A stretch of 64,000 nt of DNA. Source: JBDZVM01 sp040255675 (GTDB taxonomy: Bacteria; Actinomycetota; Actinomycetes; Acidothermales; Acidothermaceae). A program made the position numbers and the translations under genes. Positions 24,395 to 33,744 of the stretch are shown piece by piece. Numbering within the stretch: position 1 is the first letter of the stretch; each line of letters begins with the position of its first letter. The stretch covers positions 1 to 64,000 of the forward strand of contig JBDZVM010000010.1 in assembly GCA_040255675.1 (NCBI GenBank), read 5' to 3'. The notes below the pieces were generated by a model. The model was not told the DNA's origin, ran no database searches, and saw only the letters and a program-made list of their open reading frames with translations.

Positions 24395-24451
24395 GCGAAT
24401 CCGCGAGTTGATCTCTGCGAATCCGCGAGTTGATCTCTGCGAATCCGCGAG
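24395..24451. repeat. 22-bp tandem repeat beside gap
   Basis: Two full copies (24395-24416, 24417-24438) and a 13-nt part copy of a unit starting GCGAATCCGCGAGTTGATCT. The right side of the gap starts again with the same 13 nt (24553-24565) and then leaves the repeat. The copies are exact. Confidence 0.85.
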
Positions 24452-24551
24452 NNNNNNNNNNNNNNNNNNNNNNNNNNNNNNNNNNNNNNNNNNNNNNNNN
24501 NNNNNNNNNNNNNNNNNNNNNNNNNNNNNNNNNNNNNNNNNNNNNNNNNNN
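24452..24551. other. Assembly gap (100 N)
   Basis: The flanks share only 14 bases (24438-24451 and 24552-24565) inside the tandem repeat, unlike the 55 of the other two gaps, so the true number of repeat units is not known. Confidence 0.95.
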
Positions 24552-24572
24552 TGCGAATCCGCGAGACCGTGC

Positions 24573-24578
24573 TACCGT
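24573..24578 (+). promoter_or_regulatory. Candidate -10 box for a leaderless ATPase transcript
   Basis: TACCGT fits TANNNT and ends 6 nt before the GTG at 24585. That distance suits a transcript whose first bases are the start codon. No ribosome site is present, which supports this. Confidence 0.45.
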
Positions 24579-24584
24579 TGGCAC

Positions 24585-25823
24585 GTGACCCTAGTTCAGC
24601 GACACGCCATGTCAGCGGTAACGGAAGTATTGGCAGACACGCCGATCGCGGTGATCCAAGGGGCCCGTCAGGTCGGCAAGAGCACACTCGCCAGCGCCGT
24701 ACTCGCCCAACGGCCCAGTCTTTGCCTCTCGCTCGATGAGCCTACCCAACGAGCCGCCGCGATTGCCGACCCGAGCGGGTACGTCGCGCAATTACCTGAT
24801 GGCTGTCTCGGAATCGATGAGGTGCAACGTGTGCCTGAGCTTGTCCTGGCGCTCAAGGCGAACGTTGACCAAGACCGTCGTCCCGGCCGATTCCTGCTGA
24901 CAGGATCGGCCAACCTGCTTCGCCTTCCGGCGACCGAAGACAGTCTCGCGGGACGTGCGGAAAATGTTGATCTGTTTGGGTTTTCCCAAGGCGAACTCGT
25001 CGGGCGTCGTGAACAGTTCGTCGATCGCGTTTTCGATGGCGAACTGCTGCTCGATCAGCGGAGTGCGCTTACGCGTCCGGAGTACTTCGAGCGCCTTTGC
25101 GCGGGTGGGTATCCCGAGGCTCTCGCACGCAAGACGCGGCGCCGGGCGTCATGGTTCGACAATTACGTATCGCGAATCGTCACGCGCGACGCAGAGACAG
25201 TGTCGTACCTCCACAACATCCGTGATCTCCCCCGTTTATTGAAACTGCTTGCGGCACACAGTGCTTCAACCGTATCGATCGCGACACTCTCACGCGAATC
25301 CGCTATCGCTGAGACGACACTTCCACCCTACTTGGATCTGCTTGAAACCCTTTATTTGATACAACGGATTCCGGCATGGTCGAACAACCTCGCGGGACGG
25401 GTCGCCAAGCGGCCGAAGTACGCATTGCTCGATAGCGGCCTGGCAAGTCGGCTGCTCAATGTCTCACCCGCGTCGTTCGCATCGAACTCCGACCCTGCTG
25501 GAGCTTTGATCGAGACTTTCGCCCTCTCAGAACTCCGTAAGCAGTTGCCGTTCAGCGAGACAGCCCCGTCTCTGTTCTATTGGCGTGATCGCTCTGGTCC
25601 CGAGGTCGACGTCGTGCTCGAGACCGGAGACGGCAGGATCGTCGCAATCGAGATCAAAGCAGCCGCAACACTGAGTGACAGCGACTTTCGATGGCTACGC
25701 CTATTCCGCGAGAGGCTCGGTCGACGCCTTATCGGCGGCTTCGTGCTCTACACCGGTCGCGACCCCGTCCCGTGGGGAGATCGCCTTTCGGGCATCCCGC
25801 TTTCCGCGCTATGGACGGCGTGA
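24585..25823 (+). CDS. AAA ATPase with DUF4143 domain
   Basis: The 412-residue protein starts at GTG 24585 (VTLVQRHAMSAVTEV). The P-loop GARQVGKS is at 26-33, GCLGIDEVQRVPEL is Walker B, and FLLTGSANLLRLP is a sensor. The C-terminal DUF4143 domain ends in a PD-(D/E)XK-like core (FYWRDRSGPEVDVVLETGD, then VAIEIKAAAT). These proteins are mobile, sporadically distributed, and of unknown function. GC content is lower than in neighbours and the gene interrupts the conserved nudC-adnB order, so it is probably acquired. It converges on adnB. Confidence 0.88.
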   Translation: MTLVQRHAMSAVTEVLADTPIAVIQGARQVGKSTLASAVLAQRPSLCLSLDEPTQRAAAIADPSGYVAQLPDGCLGIDEVQRVPELVLALKANVDQDRRPGRFLLTGSANLLRLPATEDSLAGRAENVDLFGFSQGELVGRREQFVDRVFDGELLLDQRSALTRPEYFERLCAGGYPEALARKTRRRASWFDNYVSRIVTRDAETVSYLHNIRDLPRLLKLLAAHSASTVSIATLSRESAIAETTLPPYLDLLETLYLIQRIPAWSNNLAGRVAKRPKYALLDSGLASRLLNVSPASFASNSDPAGALIETFALSELRKQLPFSETAPSLFYWRDRSGPEVDVVLETGDGRIVAIEIKAAATLSDSDFRWLRLFRERLGRRLIGGFVLYTGRDPVPWGDRLSGIPLSALWTA

Positions 25824-25885
25824 CGCCGCGCGTGGCAGGAACGCGTTCACACGGATTCTTCGACATCATTCACGTCCAAGGCTTG

Positions 25886-28800
25886 CTACACGCACTCGAC
25901 TAGCGACGCCAGCCCTTCACGATCAAGCAGGTCGGACGGCGCGTAATCGCCGTCCTTCAGATAAACGAAGACGGCTCGCACCCGGCCGACGTCGACGCCG
26001 CTGAGGTCGGCCCACGCCAACCGATAGGCGGCGAGTTGAACGGCGGCCGCTTTCGCGTCGGCACCGGTCGGACGGCGTCCGGTCTTCCAGTCGACGACGG
26101 TGAAGCCGCCGTCGTGGTCGCGAAAGACGGCGTCCATGCGGCCACGCACGATCGTGTCGCCGATGACGAGTTCGAACGGCACCTCGACCTCGACCGGGTC
26201 GCGCGTCGCCCAGGGCGAGGCCAAGAAAGCCCTTTGCAACTCGAGAAATTCGGCATCGGGCGCGGCATCGGTGTCGGCCGAGCCGGGTAGCTCGTCGATG
26301 TCGAGCAGGCGGGGGGACGAAAATCGTTGCTCGAGCCAGGCGTGAAACGCGGTGCCGCGGCGCGCGAGGGGCGCGGGCGGCATCGGCATCGGACGACGCA
26401 ACTGCCGCGCCAGCTCGTCGGGGTCGCGGCGCAGCGTGACGAGCTGGCTGACCGAAAGCTGATGCGGCAACGCGACCTCGAGACCGGCCTCAGCCGTACG
26501 CGCGAGGCGTTCGGCGAGCAACACGTCGACGTCGTGATCCCACTCCGCCATCGCGGCCCGAACCATTTCATCGAGTTCGGTGCTGGCCGACGCTCGTACC
26601 AACGCGGCGGCCGCCTCGACTCGCGCGCGGTGTTCGCCGAGCGGATCGTACGGCCAGGGCACGTGCGGTTTGCCGCCCGCCAGGAGCGGGTTGACGTCGG
26701 CATCGCCTGGCATCGGCGTCCAGCACGCGACGACTCCGGCGCCAGCCTCGCAGGCTTCCCGAACGGCGACGAGGAATTCGCTGTCGTCACGAGGCTTTAT
26801 GGCGTCGTCCCAGCGATATCCGGTGCACAACAACAGATGCCTCGCCCTGGTGACGGCGACGTAGGCGAGCCTTCGTTCCTCGGTCAAGAGGTGCTGTTCG
26901 ACGTCCGCCTTGAATTTCTCGATAGCGTCGAGTGCCTCGGCTTGGTCGGACGACGAGCGCAACGCGGCCGCCGGTAGCCCATCGCGGTCGCCGCGCAACG
27001 GCCACGGCAAAGCACCGCGCGACGTGAGCCAGCCCTTGACGTCGGCAGGCCGCACGCCGGGAAACACCTTGCCACACAGGCCGGGAACGCAGACGACGTC
27101 CCACTCGAGGCCTTTGGCGCCGTGCACGGTGAGAAGTTGCACGCGATCGGTGCGAGTCGCCGCGCCCGCGCGCGATTCGGGAACCGCGTTTTCGTCGTCG
27201 GCGCGTTCGAGGCCGCGCTCTTGAGCGGCCGCGGCGTCGAGGTAGTCGAGGAATGCCGGCAGGCTGGCCTCATCGCCATCGTCGGCGAATTCAGCGGCGA
27301 CTTCGACGAAACGGTCGAGGTTCGCCCTCGATCCCTCGAAGGCGAGCACCTCGATGTCGAGGCCGGTTGTGCGAACGACATCAGCGACCAGGTCGGGTAG
27401 CGGCTGGGTGATGCGCGCTCGCAAGGCGCGGAGTTCGGCCGACAACTCCGCCATGCGCGCGTGGCCCGTGGGTGAAAGCCAGTCGCTCGGCGGGAGGTCG
27501 TCGAGCGCGTCGATGATGCTGGCTTCGTCGACCTCGTCGGGTTCTGGCTCGATCTCCGGCTCAAGAGCGCGCTGGGCGGGGACATCGTTGATCGCGCGCG
27601 ATTTCGCGAGATGCCGCGCCCAGCAGCCGAGCCCGGCGAGGTCGCGCGGGCCGATGCGCCAGCGGGAGCCGGTGAGCAGCCGCATCAAGGCGTCGCCGCG
27701 GGTGGGGTCGGCGAGCACTCGAAGCGTGGCGACGACGTCGACCACTTCCGGCTCTACTAGCAAGCCGCCGACGCCAAGGATTTCGATCGGCACACCGCGC
27801 TGCCGCAACGCGGTCTCGATGCGCGGCACTTGACGCCAGGCCCTGACCAGCACCGCGATGCTGCGCGGATTTTCACCACTTTCCCGCGCGGTGGCATCAG
27901 CGTGCCAAAGAGCCGCGACGTGGTCGGCAACGGCAGCGGCCTCGTCGTCGGCCGTGGGATATAGACCACACCGGACGACGCCGTCGGGCGCGCCCTCGCG
28001 CGCGGACAACACCGGTGTGGTGATTTTTCCGGCGCGCAACGGAAGCGCGACGTGGTTGGCGACGGTCAGCACGCGCGCGGCGTTGCGAAAGCTGGTGCCG
28101 AGAGTGAGTACGTCGGCGGGCGCTCCGGTTGCCGGATCGGGGAAATGCGTGGGGAAAGCCGTGAGCGTACCTTGGCTGGCTCCGCGCCAGCCGTAAATCG
28201 CTTGCGAAGGGTCGCCGACCGCGGTGAGCCACAACGGCGAGGAAGAAAAGAGCGCGCGCAAAAACACGAGTTGCGCGTGACTCGTGTCTTGGTATTCGTC
28301 GAGCAACACGGCTCGGTACGTCGCGCGTTCGCCTGCCGCGACGTCGGGAAAGTTGCTGGCCAGCTCGGCGGCGAGCGCCATTTGGTCGGCGAAATCGAGC
28401 ACCTCGGCGTTTCGCTTGGCATCGCGATAAGCCTCAACGATCGGCAGCAACTGGCAGCGTGCCGCGAGCGCTTGCACGACGCTGGCGAGGTCGGCGGGCA
28501 GGTCGTTTCGGTGTCGTTGCGACGGCGCGCGCGGCAGTGCCCGCACAATTTCTTGTAATTCTTCGCAGTATTCGCGCAATCGACCGTGGTCGACGCCGTG
28601 CTGCGTGAGGTCTTCGGCAAGGGCGAGCACGTCGGCCGTGACTGTGCGAGGTTGCACCGCGACGTGTCGCATATCGCCCTCGTAGGTGTCGACCACCCGC
28701 CGCGCGTATTGCCAGGCAACGGTTTGCGAAACGAGCCGCTGCCCCGGTTCGCGGCCGAGCCGCGGCGCGTGCTCGGCGACGATGCGACCGGCGTAGGCGT

Positions 28801-29149
28801 CGTAGGTCGACACCGTCGGCTCGCCGGCCGCCACGGTTTCGTGGTCGATGAGCCCCCGATGCGCGAGTTGGGCGAGCCGGCGCCGAATGCGCGACGCCAG
28901 TTCAGACGCCGCTTTCCGGGTGAACGTGAGCCCAAGCACCTGGTCTGGCCGCACGATCTCGTTGGCCACCAGCCAGACCACGCGGCCGGCCATGGTCTCG
29001 GTCTTACCCGAGCCCGCCCCGGCGACGACAAGGCACGACGGCGCGGCTGACTCGATGACGCGCGCCTGCTCGCGCGTTGGTGGCGGCTGGCCGAGCGCCT
29101 CGGCAATGGCCGCCGCGCTGTAACGAACCCGCGGCGCGGCGGCTGTCAT
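25886..29149 (-). CDS. adnB: AdnB: UvrD-like helicase with RecB-type nuclease domain
   Basis: The 1087-residue protein starts at ATG 29149 (MTAAAPRVRYSAAAIAEAL), overlapping the adnA stop (ATGA). SF1 helicase motifs: VVAGAGSGKTETMAGRVVWL (Walker A 43-50), LLDEYQDTSHAQ, VGDPSQAIYGWRGA, LLTVHGAKGLEWDVVCVPGL and AYVAVTRARHLLL. The C-terminal nuclease has GTAFHAWLEQRF, GRMDAVF and VVDWKTGRRP with the catalytic Asp and Lys. AdnAB resects double-strand breaks in actinobacteria in place of RecBCD or AddAB. The longer frame to 29287 overlaps adnA without need. Confidence 0.94.
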   Translation of the reverse strand: MTAAAPRVRYSAAAIAEALGQPPPTREQARVIESAAPSCLVVAGAGSGKTETMAGRVVWLVANEIVRPDQVLGLTFTRKAASELASRIRRRLAQLAHRGLIDHETVAAGEPTVSTYDAYAGRIVAEHAPRLGREPGQRLVSQTVAWQYARRVVDTYEGDMRHVAVQPRTVTADVLALAEDLTQHGVDHGRLREYCEELQEIVRALPRAPSQRHRNDLPADLASVVQALAARCQLLPIVEAYRDAKRNAEVLDFADQMALAAELASNFPDVAAGERATYRAVLLDEYQDTSHAQLVFLRALFSSSPLWLTAVGDPSQAIYGWRGASQGTLTAFPTHFPDPATGAPADVLTLGTSFRNAARVLTVANHVALPLRAGKITTPVLSAREGAPDGVVRCGLYPTADDEAAAVADHVAALWHADATARESGENPRSIAVLVRAWRQVPRIETALRQRGVPIEILGVGGLLVEPEVVDVVATLRVLADPTRGDALMRLLTGSRWRIGPRDLAGLGCWARHLAKSRAINDVPAQRALEPEIEPEPDEVDEASIIDALDDLPPSDWLSPTGHARMAELSAELRALRARITQPLPDLVADVVRTTGLDIEVLAFEGSRANLDRFVEVAAEFADDGDEASLPAFLDYLDAAAAQERGLERADDENAVPESRAGAATRTDRVQLLTVHGAKGLEWDVVCVPGLCGKVFPGVRPADVKGWLTSRGALPWPLRGDRDGLPAAALRSSSDQAEALDAIEKFKADVEQHLLTEERRLAYVAVTRARHLLLCTGYRWDDAIKPRDDSEFLVAVREACEAGAGVVACWTPMPGDADVNPLLAGGKPHVPWPYDPLGEHRARVEAAAALVRASASTELDEMVRAAMAEWDHDVDVLLAERLARTAEAGLEVALPHQLSVSQLVTLRRDPDELARQLRRPMPMPPAPLARRGTAFHAWLEQRFSSPRLLDIDELPGSADTDAAPDAEFLELQRAFLASPWATRDPVEVEVPFELVIGDTIVRGRMDAVFRDHDGGFTVVDWKTGRRPTGADAKAAAVQLAAYRLAWADLSGVDVGRVRAVFVYLKDGDYAPSDLLDREGLASLVECV

Positions 29150-32100
29150 GGCGCCACCTGCCGGCCCTCGGTTTGGAGCGGACATGACGTGCGCACCGGG
29201 CAGACCGGGCACAACTCGTTTTCGGTCGCCTCGAACACCGCGCCCGCCATGCCTTCCGACACTCGCGCCACCATCTCGTGCGCCCACGTGTGGTCGCCCC
29301 CCGATAACGCGTCTTGCCGCTGCACCGACACGCTCTTCGGCTTGCGGCCGAGTTGCACGAGTTCGGCACCGCCGCTGTCGCGAACGCCACCGGCGACGTC
29401 GTCGAAGGCACCCGACGCGACAGCGAGTTGGTACGCCCCGAGCTGCGGATGCGTCGGGACGTCGGCCTTTGTCGGCTGAGACTTGCCGGTTTTGAAGTCG
29501 ACGACGACCAGCCGCCCGGCTTCGTCGAGGTCGAGCCTGTCGACCTGGCCGGCGAGCACGGCTCTCCCGATGGTGACCTCAAAGTTTTGCTCTGCCGCGA
29601 CGAATTTCCGGTTGTCTTGTTGAAGCCAATCGATGAGTTTGTCGAGCATCGTGACCGCGCGTTCGCGTTGCTTGCCGGCAAACCAGCCGGAACCGAGATC
29701 GACGCGTTGTACGGCTTCGTCGAAACGCGCGCGGAGCGCGGCGGCATCGAGGTCTTCGTCGGCGGCCTGCTGGGCCAGCGCGTGAATCATCGTGCCGATG
29801 CCTTGCGCCGCCGAATCGGCCGCCCTGCCGCCCGCTGACTCGAGCATCCAGCGCAGGCCGCATTTTTCGAAGCTTTCGAGCCTGGACGGCGACACCCGCA
29901 CGAGCTGGCCGCCGTCGGCAAGTGGCCGCTCGTCGGAGAGCGGTACGAGGCCGTACCACTGGGCGGGGTCGGCGCCGCGCACCCCGGCCGCCGCCAGGCG
30001 GCCCAGCTGCGCGGCGGCGGCGCGCCGCCGAATTTCGCCGGGCTCGTCAGTGGGCGGGCCGGTGACGACGGCGCGCAATTCGGCGACCACCGACGGCAGG
30101 TCGAGGCCACGAGGCAGCCGCGTGAAGGGGCGCTCCTCGGTTTGGGGCGGCATCAATTCGTCGAGGAACCTTGAGGGCTGCTCGTCGTCACCGCGTACCG
30201 CGGTGACGACGAGCAGCCGCCGAGCCCGGGTCGCCGCCACGTAGAACAGCCGCCGTTCTTCGCCGAGCCGCGCCGAAAGCGCCTGCACAGTAGCCGAATC
30301 GCCCGCCACTTCGACGCCGGCTAACGCGTCGACGAGTTGCGCGGAACCTAGCAAGGAGCCACGAACTCGCAGGTCGGGCCACACGCCTTCTTGCACGCCG
30401 GCCACGATGACGACGTCCCACTCCAGGCCCTTCGCGGCGTGCGCGGTCAGCAACGCGACGCCGTCAAAGCCGGGCGCTTTCGGCGCCAACGTGTCGCCCG
30501 GGATTTCCTGGCCGAGCAGGTGGTCGAGGAACACGCTCGGTCCGGCTTTCGGCAATCGGTCGGCGAAACGTGCCGCGGCGTCGAATAACGCGACCACGGC
30601 ATCGAGGTCGCGGTCGGCGGCCGCGGCACCCGGGCCGCCGCCCAAAGCAACGGCACTCAAGCGCCGCGCCAACCCTGACGCCTGCCAGGCCTGCCACACG
30701 ACGCCTTCGACACCGGCCGTCTCGATAACTGAACGGGCCGCGGCCAGCACGTCGGCGACGCGCCTCGCCGGACGTGCGACCCGCTTGTCGATGAGGGCGA
30801 GTTCTTCGGGATGCTCCAGCGCGAGCGCCAGCAACGCGCTCGACGAGCGGCCACCACCGGCCGATAGCTCGATGCCGCGCAGCTCCTGCCGGAGTCGTCG
30901 AAGGGCCAGCGGGTCGGCGCCGCCGAGCGGCCCGGTGACGAGTTCGTGCGCGAGATCGGCGCCGTCAGGGCCGGCTAAATCGCGTCGTCCGGTCGCGATC
31001 TCGAGCACCCGCAGCAAAGCCCGCACGATCGGCACGTCGACCAGCGGCTGCTCGTCGCCACGCGCCGCGATGGGCACGCCCGCCGACTGCAAGGCCCTGC
31101 GCAGCGGCGACAAGAGAACCGACCCGCGCACGAGCACGGCCATGCGCGACCAGGAGACGCCGTCGCGCAAGTGCGCTTCGCGCAGCCGGTTCGCGACGAA
31201 GCCGAGCTGCGCGCTCGACGAGCCGAGCACGTGCACTTCGGCCCGGCCCGGCTTGAGACCCGCGGCGGCGACGAGGTCGCGATGCACCCCGAGACCGGAC
31301 AACCGCGACGCGACCCGCCGGGTCGCGGCCAGCAATCCGGCCCCCGATCGCCGGCAGGTACGCAGCGCCAGCACGCGAGCGGGTGTGCCGTCGGGCGCAC
31401 GGAAACGCTCGGGGAACCGGCGAATACCGTCGAGATCAGCCCCACGAAATCCGTAGATCGACTGGTCGGGGTCGCCGACCACGAGCAAATCTCGCGACCC
31501 GGCAACGAGCGCCAGCAGCTCTTCTTGCGCGGGGTCGGTGTCTTGGTATTCGTCGACGACCACGAACGCGTACTGCTCGCGAACCGCTCGCGACACGGCA
31601 GAATCCTTGCGCAGTAGAGAAACCGCGGCTTGAATCAGCTCGGCCGGATCGTATGACGCCGCCTCTCGAAGTGCCGACACTTGCCCGTATTGCCGCAAGA
31701 ACTCAGCCGCCGCCCGCCAGTCGTCGCGGCGAAGCCGTCGTGCGATCGACATCAACTCGGACGCCGAAACCCCGCGCTCGATCGCCCGCTGTAGTAAGTC
31801 ACGCAGTTCTTGGGCGAAGCCGCGAGTAAGCAGCGCCGGGCGTAATGACTCCGGCCACGACTCAGCGCCCGCCTCGACGTCGCCACGCAACAACTCACGG
31901 ACGACGAGGTCTTGCTCAGGCCCCGACAACAACCGAGGCGCCGGCTCACCGCGGCGCGTGGCTTCGGCGCGCAGCAACCCGAACGCGTACGAGTGAAACG
32001 TGCGGGCGATCGGCTCTCGAATCGTGCGCCCGAGCCGCCCGGCGATCCGGTCGCGCAGCTCACCGGCTGCCCGGCGGCTGAAGGTGAGCACCAATGCCCG

Positions 32101-32304
32101 CTCAGGTTCGATCTCGCCGCTTTCAACCCGCTCGACAACGGCCTCGACAATCGTGGTGGTCTTGCCGGTGCCCGGCCCGGCGAGCACCAGCAGCGGCCCG
32201 CCGCGATGCTCGACCGCGGCCCGTTGCGCGTCGTCGAGCACGGGCGCGACGACGGGCGCGGACGGCGTGCGCACGAGACGGGGCTGGCTGAACACGCTCC
32301 GCAT
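29146..32304 (-). CDS. adnA: AdnA: UvrD-like motor with Fe-S RecB-type nuclease domain
   Basis: The likely start is ATG 32304 (MRSVFSQPRLVRTPSAP), giving 1052 residues; the frame is open to 32778 but the extra part is non-protein-like. Motifs: LVLAGPGTGKTTTIVEAVVE (Walker A 42-49), VVVDEYQDTDPAQEE, VGDPDQSIYGFRGADL, LLTAHAAKGLEWDVVIVAGV. The nuclease has GQVDRLDLDEAG and VVDFKTGKS. A Cys in ESFEKCGLRWMLE plus CPVCPVRTSC at the C-terminus gives the four ligands of a 4Fe-4S nuclease. It is translated ahead of AdnB by a 4-bp overlap; the two form the heterodimer. Confidence 0.92.
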   Translation of the reverse strand: MRSVFSQPRLVRTPSAPVVAPVLDDAQRAAVEHRGGPLLVLAGPGTGKTTTIVEAVVERVESGEIEPERALVLTFSRRAAGELRDRIAGRLGRTIREPIARTFHSYAFGLLRAEATRRGEPAPRLLSGPEQDLVVRELLRGDVEAGAESWPESLRPALLTRGFAQELRDLLQRAIERGVSASELMSIARRLRRDDWRAAAEFLRQYGQVSALREAASYDPAELIQAAVSLLRKDSAVSRAVREQYAFVVVDEYQDTDPAQEELLALVAGSRDLLVVGDPDQSIYGFRGADLDGIRRFPERFRAPDGTPARVLALRTCRRSGAGLLAATRRVASRLSGLGVHRDLVAAAGLKPGRAEVHVLGSSSAQLGFVANRLREAHLRDGVSWSRMAVLVRGSVLLSPLRRALQSAGVPIAARGDEQPLVDVPIVRALLRVLEIATGRRDLAGPDGADLAHELVTGPLGGADPLALRRLRQELRGIELSAGGGRSSSALLALALEHPEELALIDKRVARPARRVADVLAAARSVIETAGVEGVVWQAWQASGLARRLSAVALGGGPGAAAADRDLDAVVALFDAAARFADRLPKAGPSVFLDHLLGQEIPGDTLAPKAPGFDGVALLTAHAAKGLEWDVVIVAGVQEGVWPDLRVRGSLLGSAQLVDALAGVEVAGDSATVQALSARLGEERRLFYVAATRARRLLVVTAVRGDDEQPSRFLDELMPPQTEERPFTRLPRGLDLPSVVAELRAVVTGPPTDEPGEIRRRAAAAQLGRLAAAGVRGADPAQWYGLVPLSDERPLADGGQLVRVSPSRLESFEKCGLRWMLESAGGRAADSAAQGIGTMIHALAQQAADEDLDAAALRARFDEAVQRVDLGSGWFAGKQRERAVTMLDKLIDWLQQDNRKFVAAEQNFEVTIGRAVLAGQVDRLDLDEAGRLVVVDFKTGKSQPTKADVPTHPQLGAYQLAVASGAFDDVAGGVRDSGGAELVQLGRKPKSVSVQRQDALSGGDHTWAHEMVARVSEGMAGAVFEATENELCPVCPVRTSCPLQTEGRQVAP

Positions 32305-32397
32305 CACACCACGCGGCACTGACAACCAGCCGCCCACCCCTGTACGCGCTGAGGGGAAACGCTTGTGCCGGCCGCCCGGGCGCGGTAGCCAGGTTGC

Positions 32398-32940
32398 ATG
32401 GTGACCGACGACCCGTTCGCCCGGCTCTTCGAGCGCCGCGTTGTGATGGCCAGCGGGCCGCTCGATTCTGCCCTCGTCGACACGGTCGCGCCGCGGTTGC
32501 TCACGCTCGACGCCGACGGTGAAGGCCCGATCGAGTTGCTGCTCGACTGCCCGGACGCCGACCTCGACTCGTCGTTCACCCTGCTCGATATCTGTGACGC
32601 GATCACGTCGCCGCTGGTGATCGTGGTAGCCGGGCGCCTGACCGGCCCTGGCATCGTCTTGCTGACGACGCGGCACCGCCGGCTCGGGCGGCCGCACGCG
32701 ACACTGCAACTTCGCGAACCTCGGCTCGATCAAACTCAAGGCGACGCCGAACAGGTCACTCGGCTCGTGGAGCAGCATCGGCGGCGAGTCGAGACGCTGA
32801 TCGACCGTGTGTCTGAGCGCACAACCCGCCCGAAGCCTCTCGTCGCGGACGAGATGAGTCGCGGCATCTTTCTCACCAGCGAGCAGGCGGTGACTTACGG
32901 ATTGCTGGACGACGTCGCACGCCGCGCGTCGTCCGGTTAG
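32398..32940 (+). CDS. ClpP/TepA-like protein lacking the protease triad
   Basis: The 180-residue protein has the ClpP fold pattern (LDICDAITSPLVIVVAGRLT, then EQHRRRVETLIDRVSERT and FLTSEQAVTYGLLDDV). The position of the catalytic Ser (GxASSxA in ClpP) reads RLTGPGIV, the His segment reads RPHATLQLREP with no His in place, and the Asp of the RD motif is replaced (SRGIFLTS). So it is very likely not a protease. It begins 93 bp from adnA in divergent orientation. It may be a scaffold or regulator; related genes of this type occur at the same place in other actinobacteria, which I recall but cannot check. Confidence 0.78.
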   Translation: MVTDDPFARLFERRVVMASGPLDSALVDTVAPRLLTLDADGEGPIELLLDCPDADLDSSFTLLDICDAITSPLVIVVAGRLTGPGIVLLTTRHRRLGRPHATLQLREPRLDQTQGDAEQVTRLVEQHRRRVETLIDRVSERTTRPKPLVADEMSRGIFLTSEQAVTYGLLDDVARRASSG

Positions 32941-33070
32941 GTGCGCCCCGAGCCGTGACGAGCTTTCGCTGGGGCCGGGAACTGCTCGGGAAGGGGGCCT
33001 TCTTAGCGTGCTTTGCTCTGACCCGGATCCGCGATTAGTTGAAGTGGTTGCGGCGTGTGATACGTAGAAA

Positions 33071-33290
33071 GTGCCTGCCCTGCAACGAAAATCGAGGTTG
33101 CGAAGCCGTCAGATTTCCGATGCGGGGAGGCACCTTCTTGGTGGCCAAGATACGCAACAACGAGCGGATGTCCAAGGGGTGCGGGTCGGCGCGCCGGACC
33201 CGTCGTTGACCGCCGCGGCCGGCCTGATCGTGGTCTGTGAACTCGTCGAGCGGCTGGACGTCGTCGAGCACATCGACGCGGCAGTGTTTT
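33071..33290 (+). pseudogene. N-terminal fragment of an IS1380-like transposase
   Basis: The plus frame reads VRVGAPDPSLTAAAGLIVVC, then ELVERLDVVEHIDAAV, and then abruptly joins sequence of the nucleotidyltransferase gene on the other strand. The reading resembles the first part of DDE transposases of the IS1380 group. About 33010-33070 (GGATCCGCGATTAG, AT-richer) may hold the element's end. No catalytic part remains. The join near 33285 marks where the element cut the neighbouring gene. Confidence 0.6.
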
Positions 33291-33744
33291 CGTCCGGGTC
33301 GAGGTCGGCCGGCAGGCGGCTGGACAAGACGACGGCGAGGTCTAGGTCGCCGAGGGCCTGGGCCGAGGCGTCGAGATAGCTGCCGAAGACGACGATCTCA
33401 TCGATGTCCACCAGCGGTCGCGGATCGGCGTTCCACCGCCTAGCGCGGTCCAGCACCTCGCCGAGGAGGCGTTCGGCGGTGGCGCGGGCGATGGGCCGGC
33501 TGAAGCTCGCTTGCGCCAGCGCGTTGCCGGCGACCGTGTTGCCCCACCAGGGATCGCCTGGGCTGGAGCGAAGCTCGTCGAGCCTGAGGTATCCCTCGGC
33601 TTGAAGCGCGCGCAGCGTGGCGGCCCCGCCGGGAACGACCGCCTCGATGTCGCTTTGGCGTTTGGTCAGGCGAAGCTCACGCGCCAGGTCGCGCGCGGTC
33701 GCCGCGTCGAGCCCGGCGATCACATCGGTCTTCGCGAGCCTCAT
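33109..33744 (-). pseudogene. MNT-type nucleotidyltransferase, C-terminus replaced by IS sequence
   Basis: The start ATG at 33744 overlaps the RelE stop (ATGA). Residues 1-150 are sensible: GGAATLRALQAEGYLRLDEL, then a polymerase-beta motif VVFGSYLDASAQALGDLDLA with GS and DxD. After DPDENTA the frame turns into antisense of the transposase fragment (SMCSTTSSRSTSSQTT), so the original C-terminus is lost. The catalytic core may survive. It is the third gene of a RelB-RelE-nucleotidyltransferase operon. Function of the intact family: AMP transfer onto toxins or tRNA, acting as an antitoxin or toxin partner. Confidence 0.65.

Larger units (their letters stand above)
24327..24584. other. Gap region with 22-bp tandem repeats
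   Basis: Two full copies and a part copy of a 22-bp unit (contains CGAATCCGCGAGTTGATCTC) lie at 24395-24451. Then come 100 N (24452-24551), and the other side resumes with TGCGAATCCGCGAG. The number of copies in the gap is unknown. The ATPase gene starts right after at 24585. Confidence 0.85.

Noticed and set aside
24395..24451. CRISPR-like array
   Set aside because: The units follow each other with no spacers, and no cas genes are near; the RecB-like nuclease at 57965 is not a Cas4 in context.
23313..25823. An 836-codon plus-strand frame running across the third gap
   Set aside because: It passes through N, the first half is antisense to the dipeptidase, and only the part from 24585 on has protein sense.
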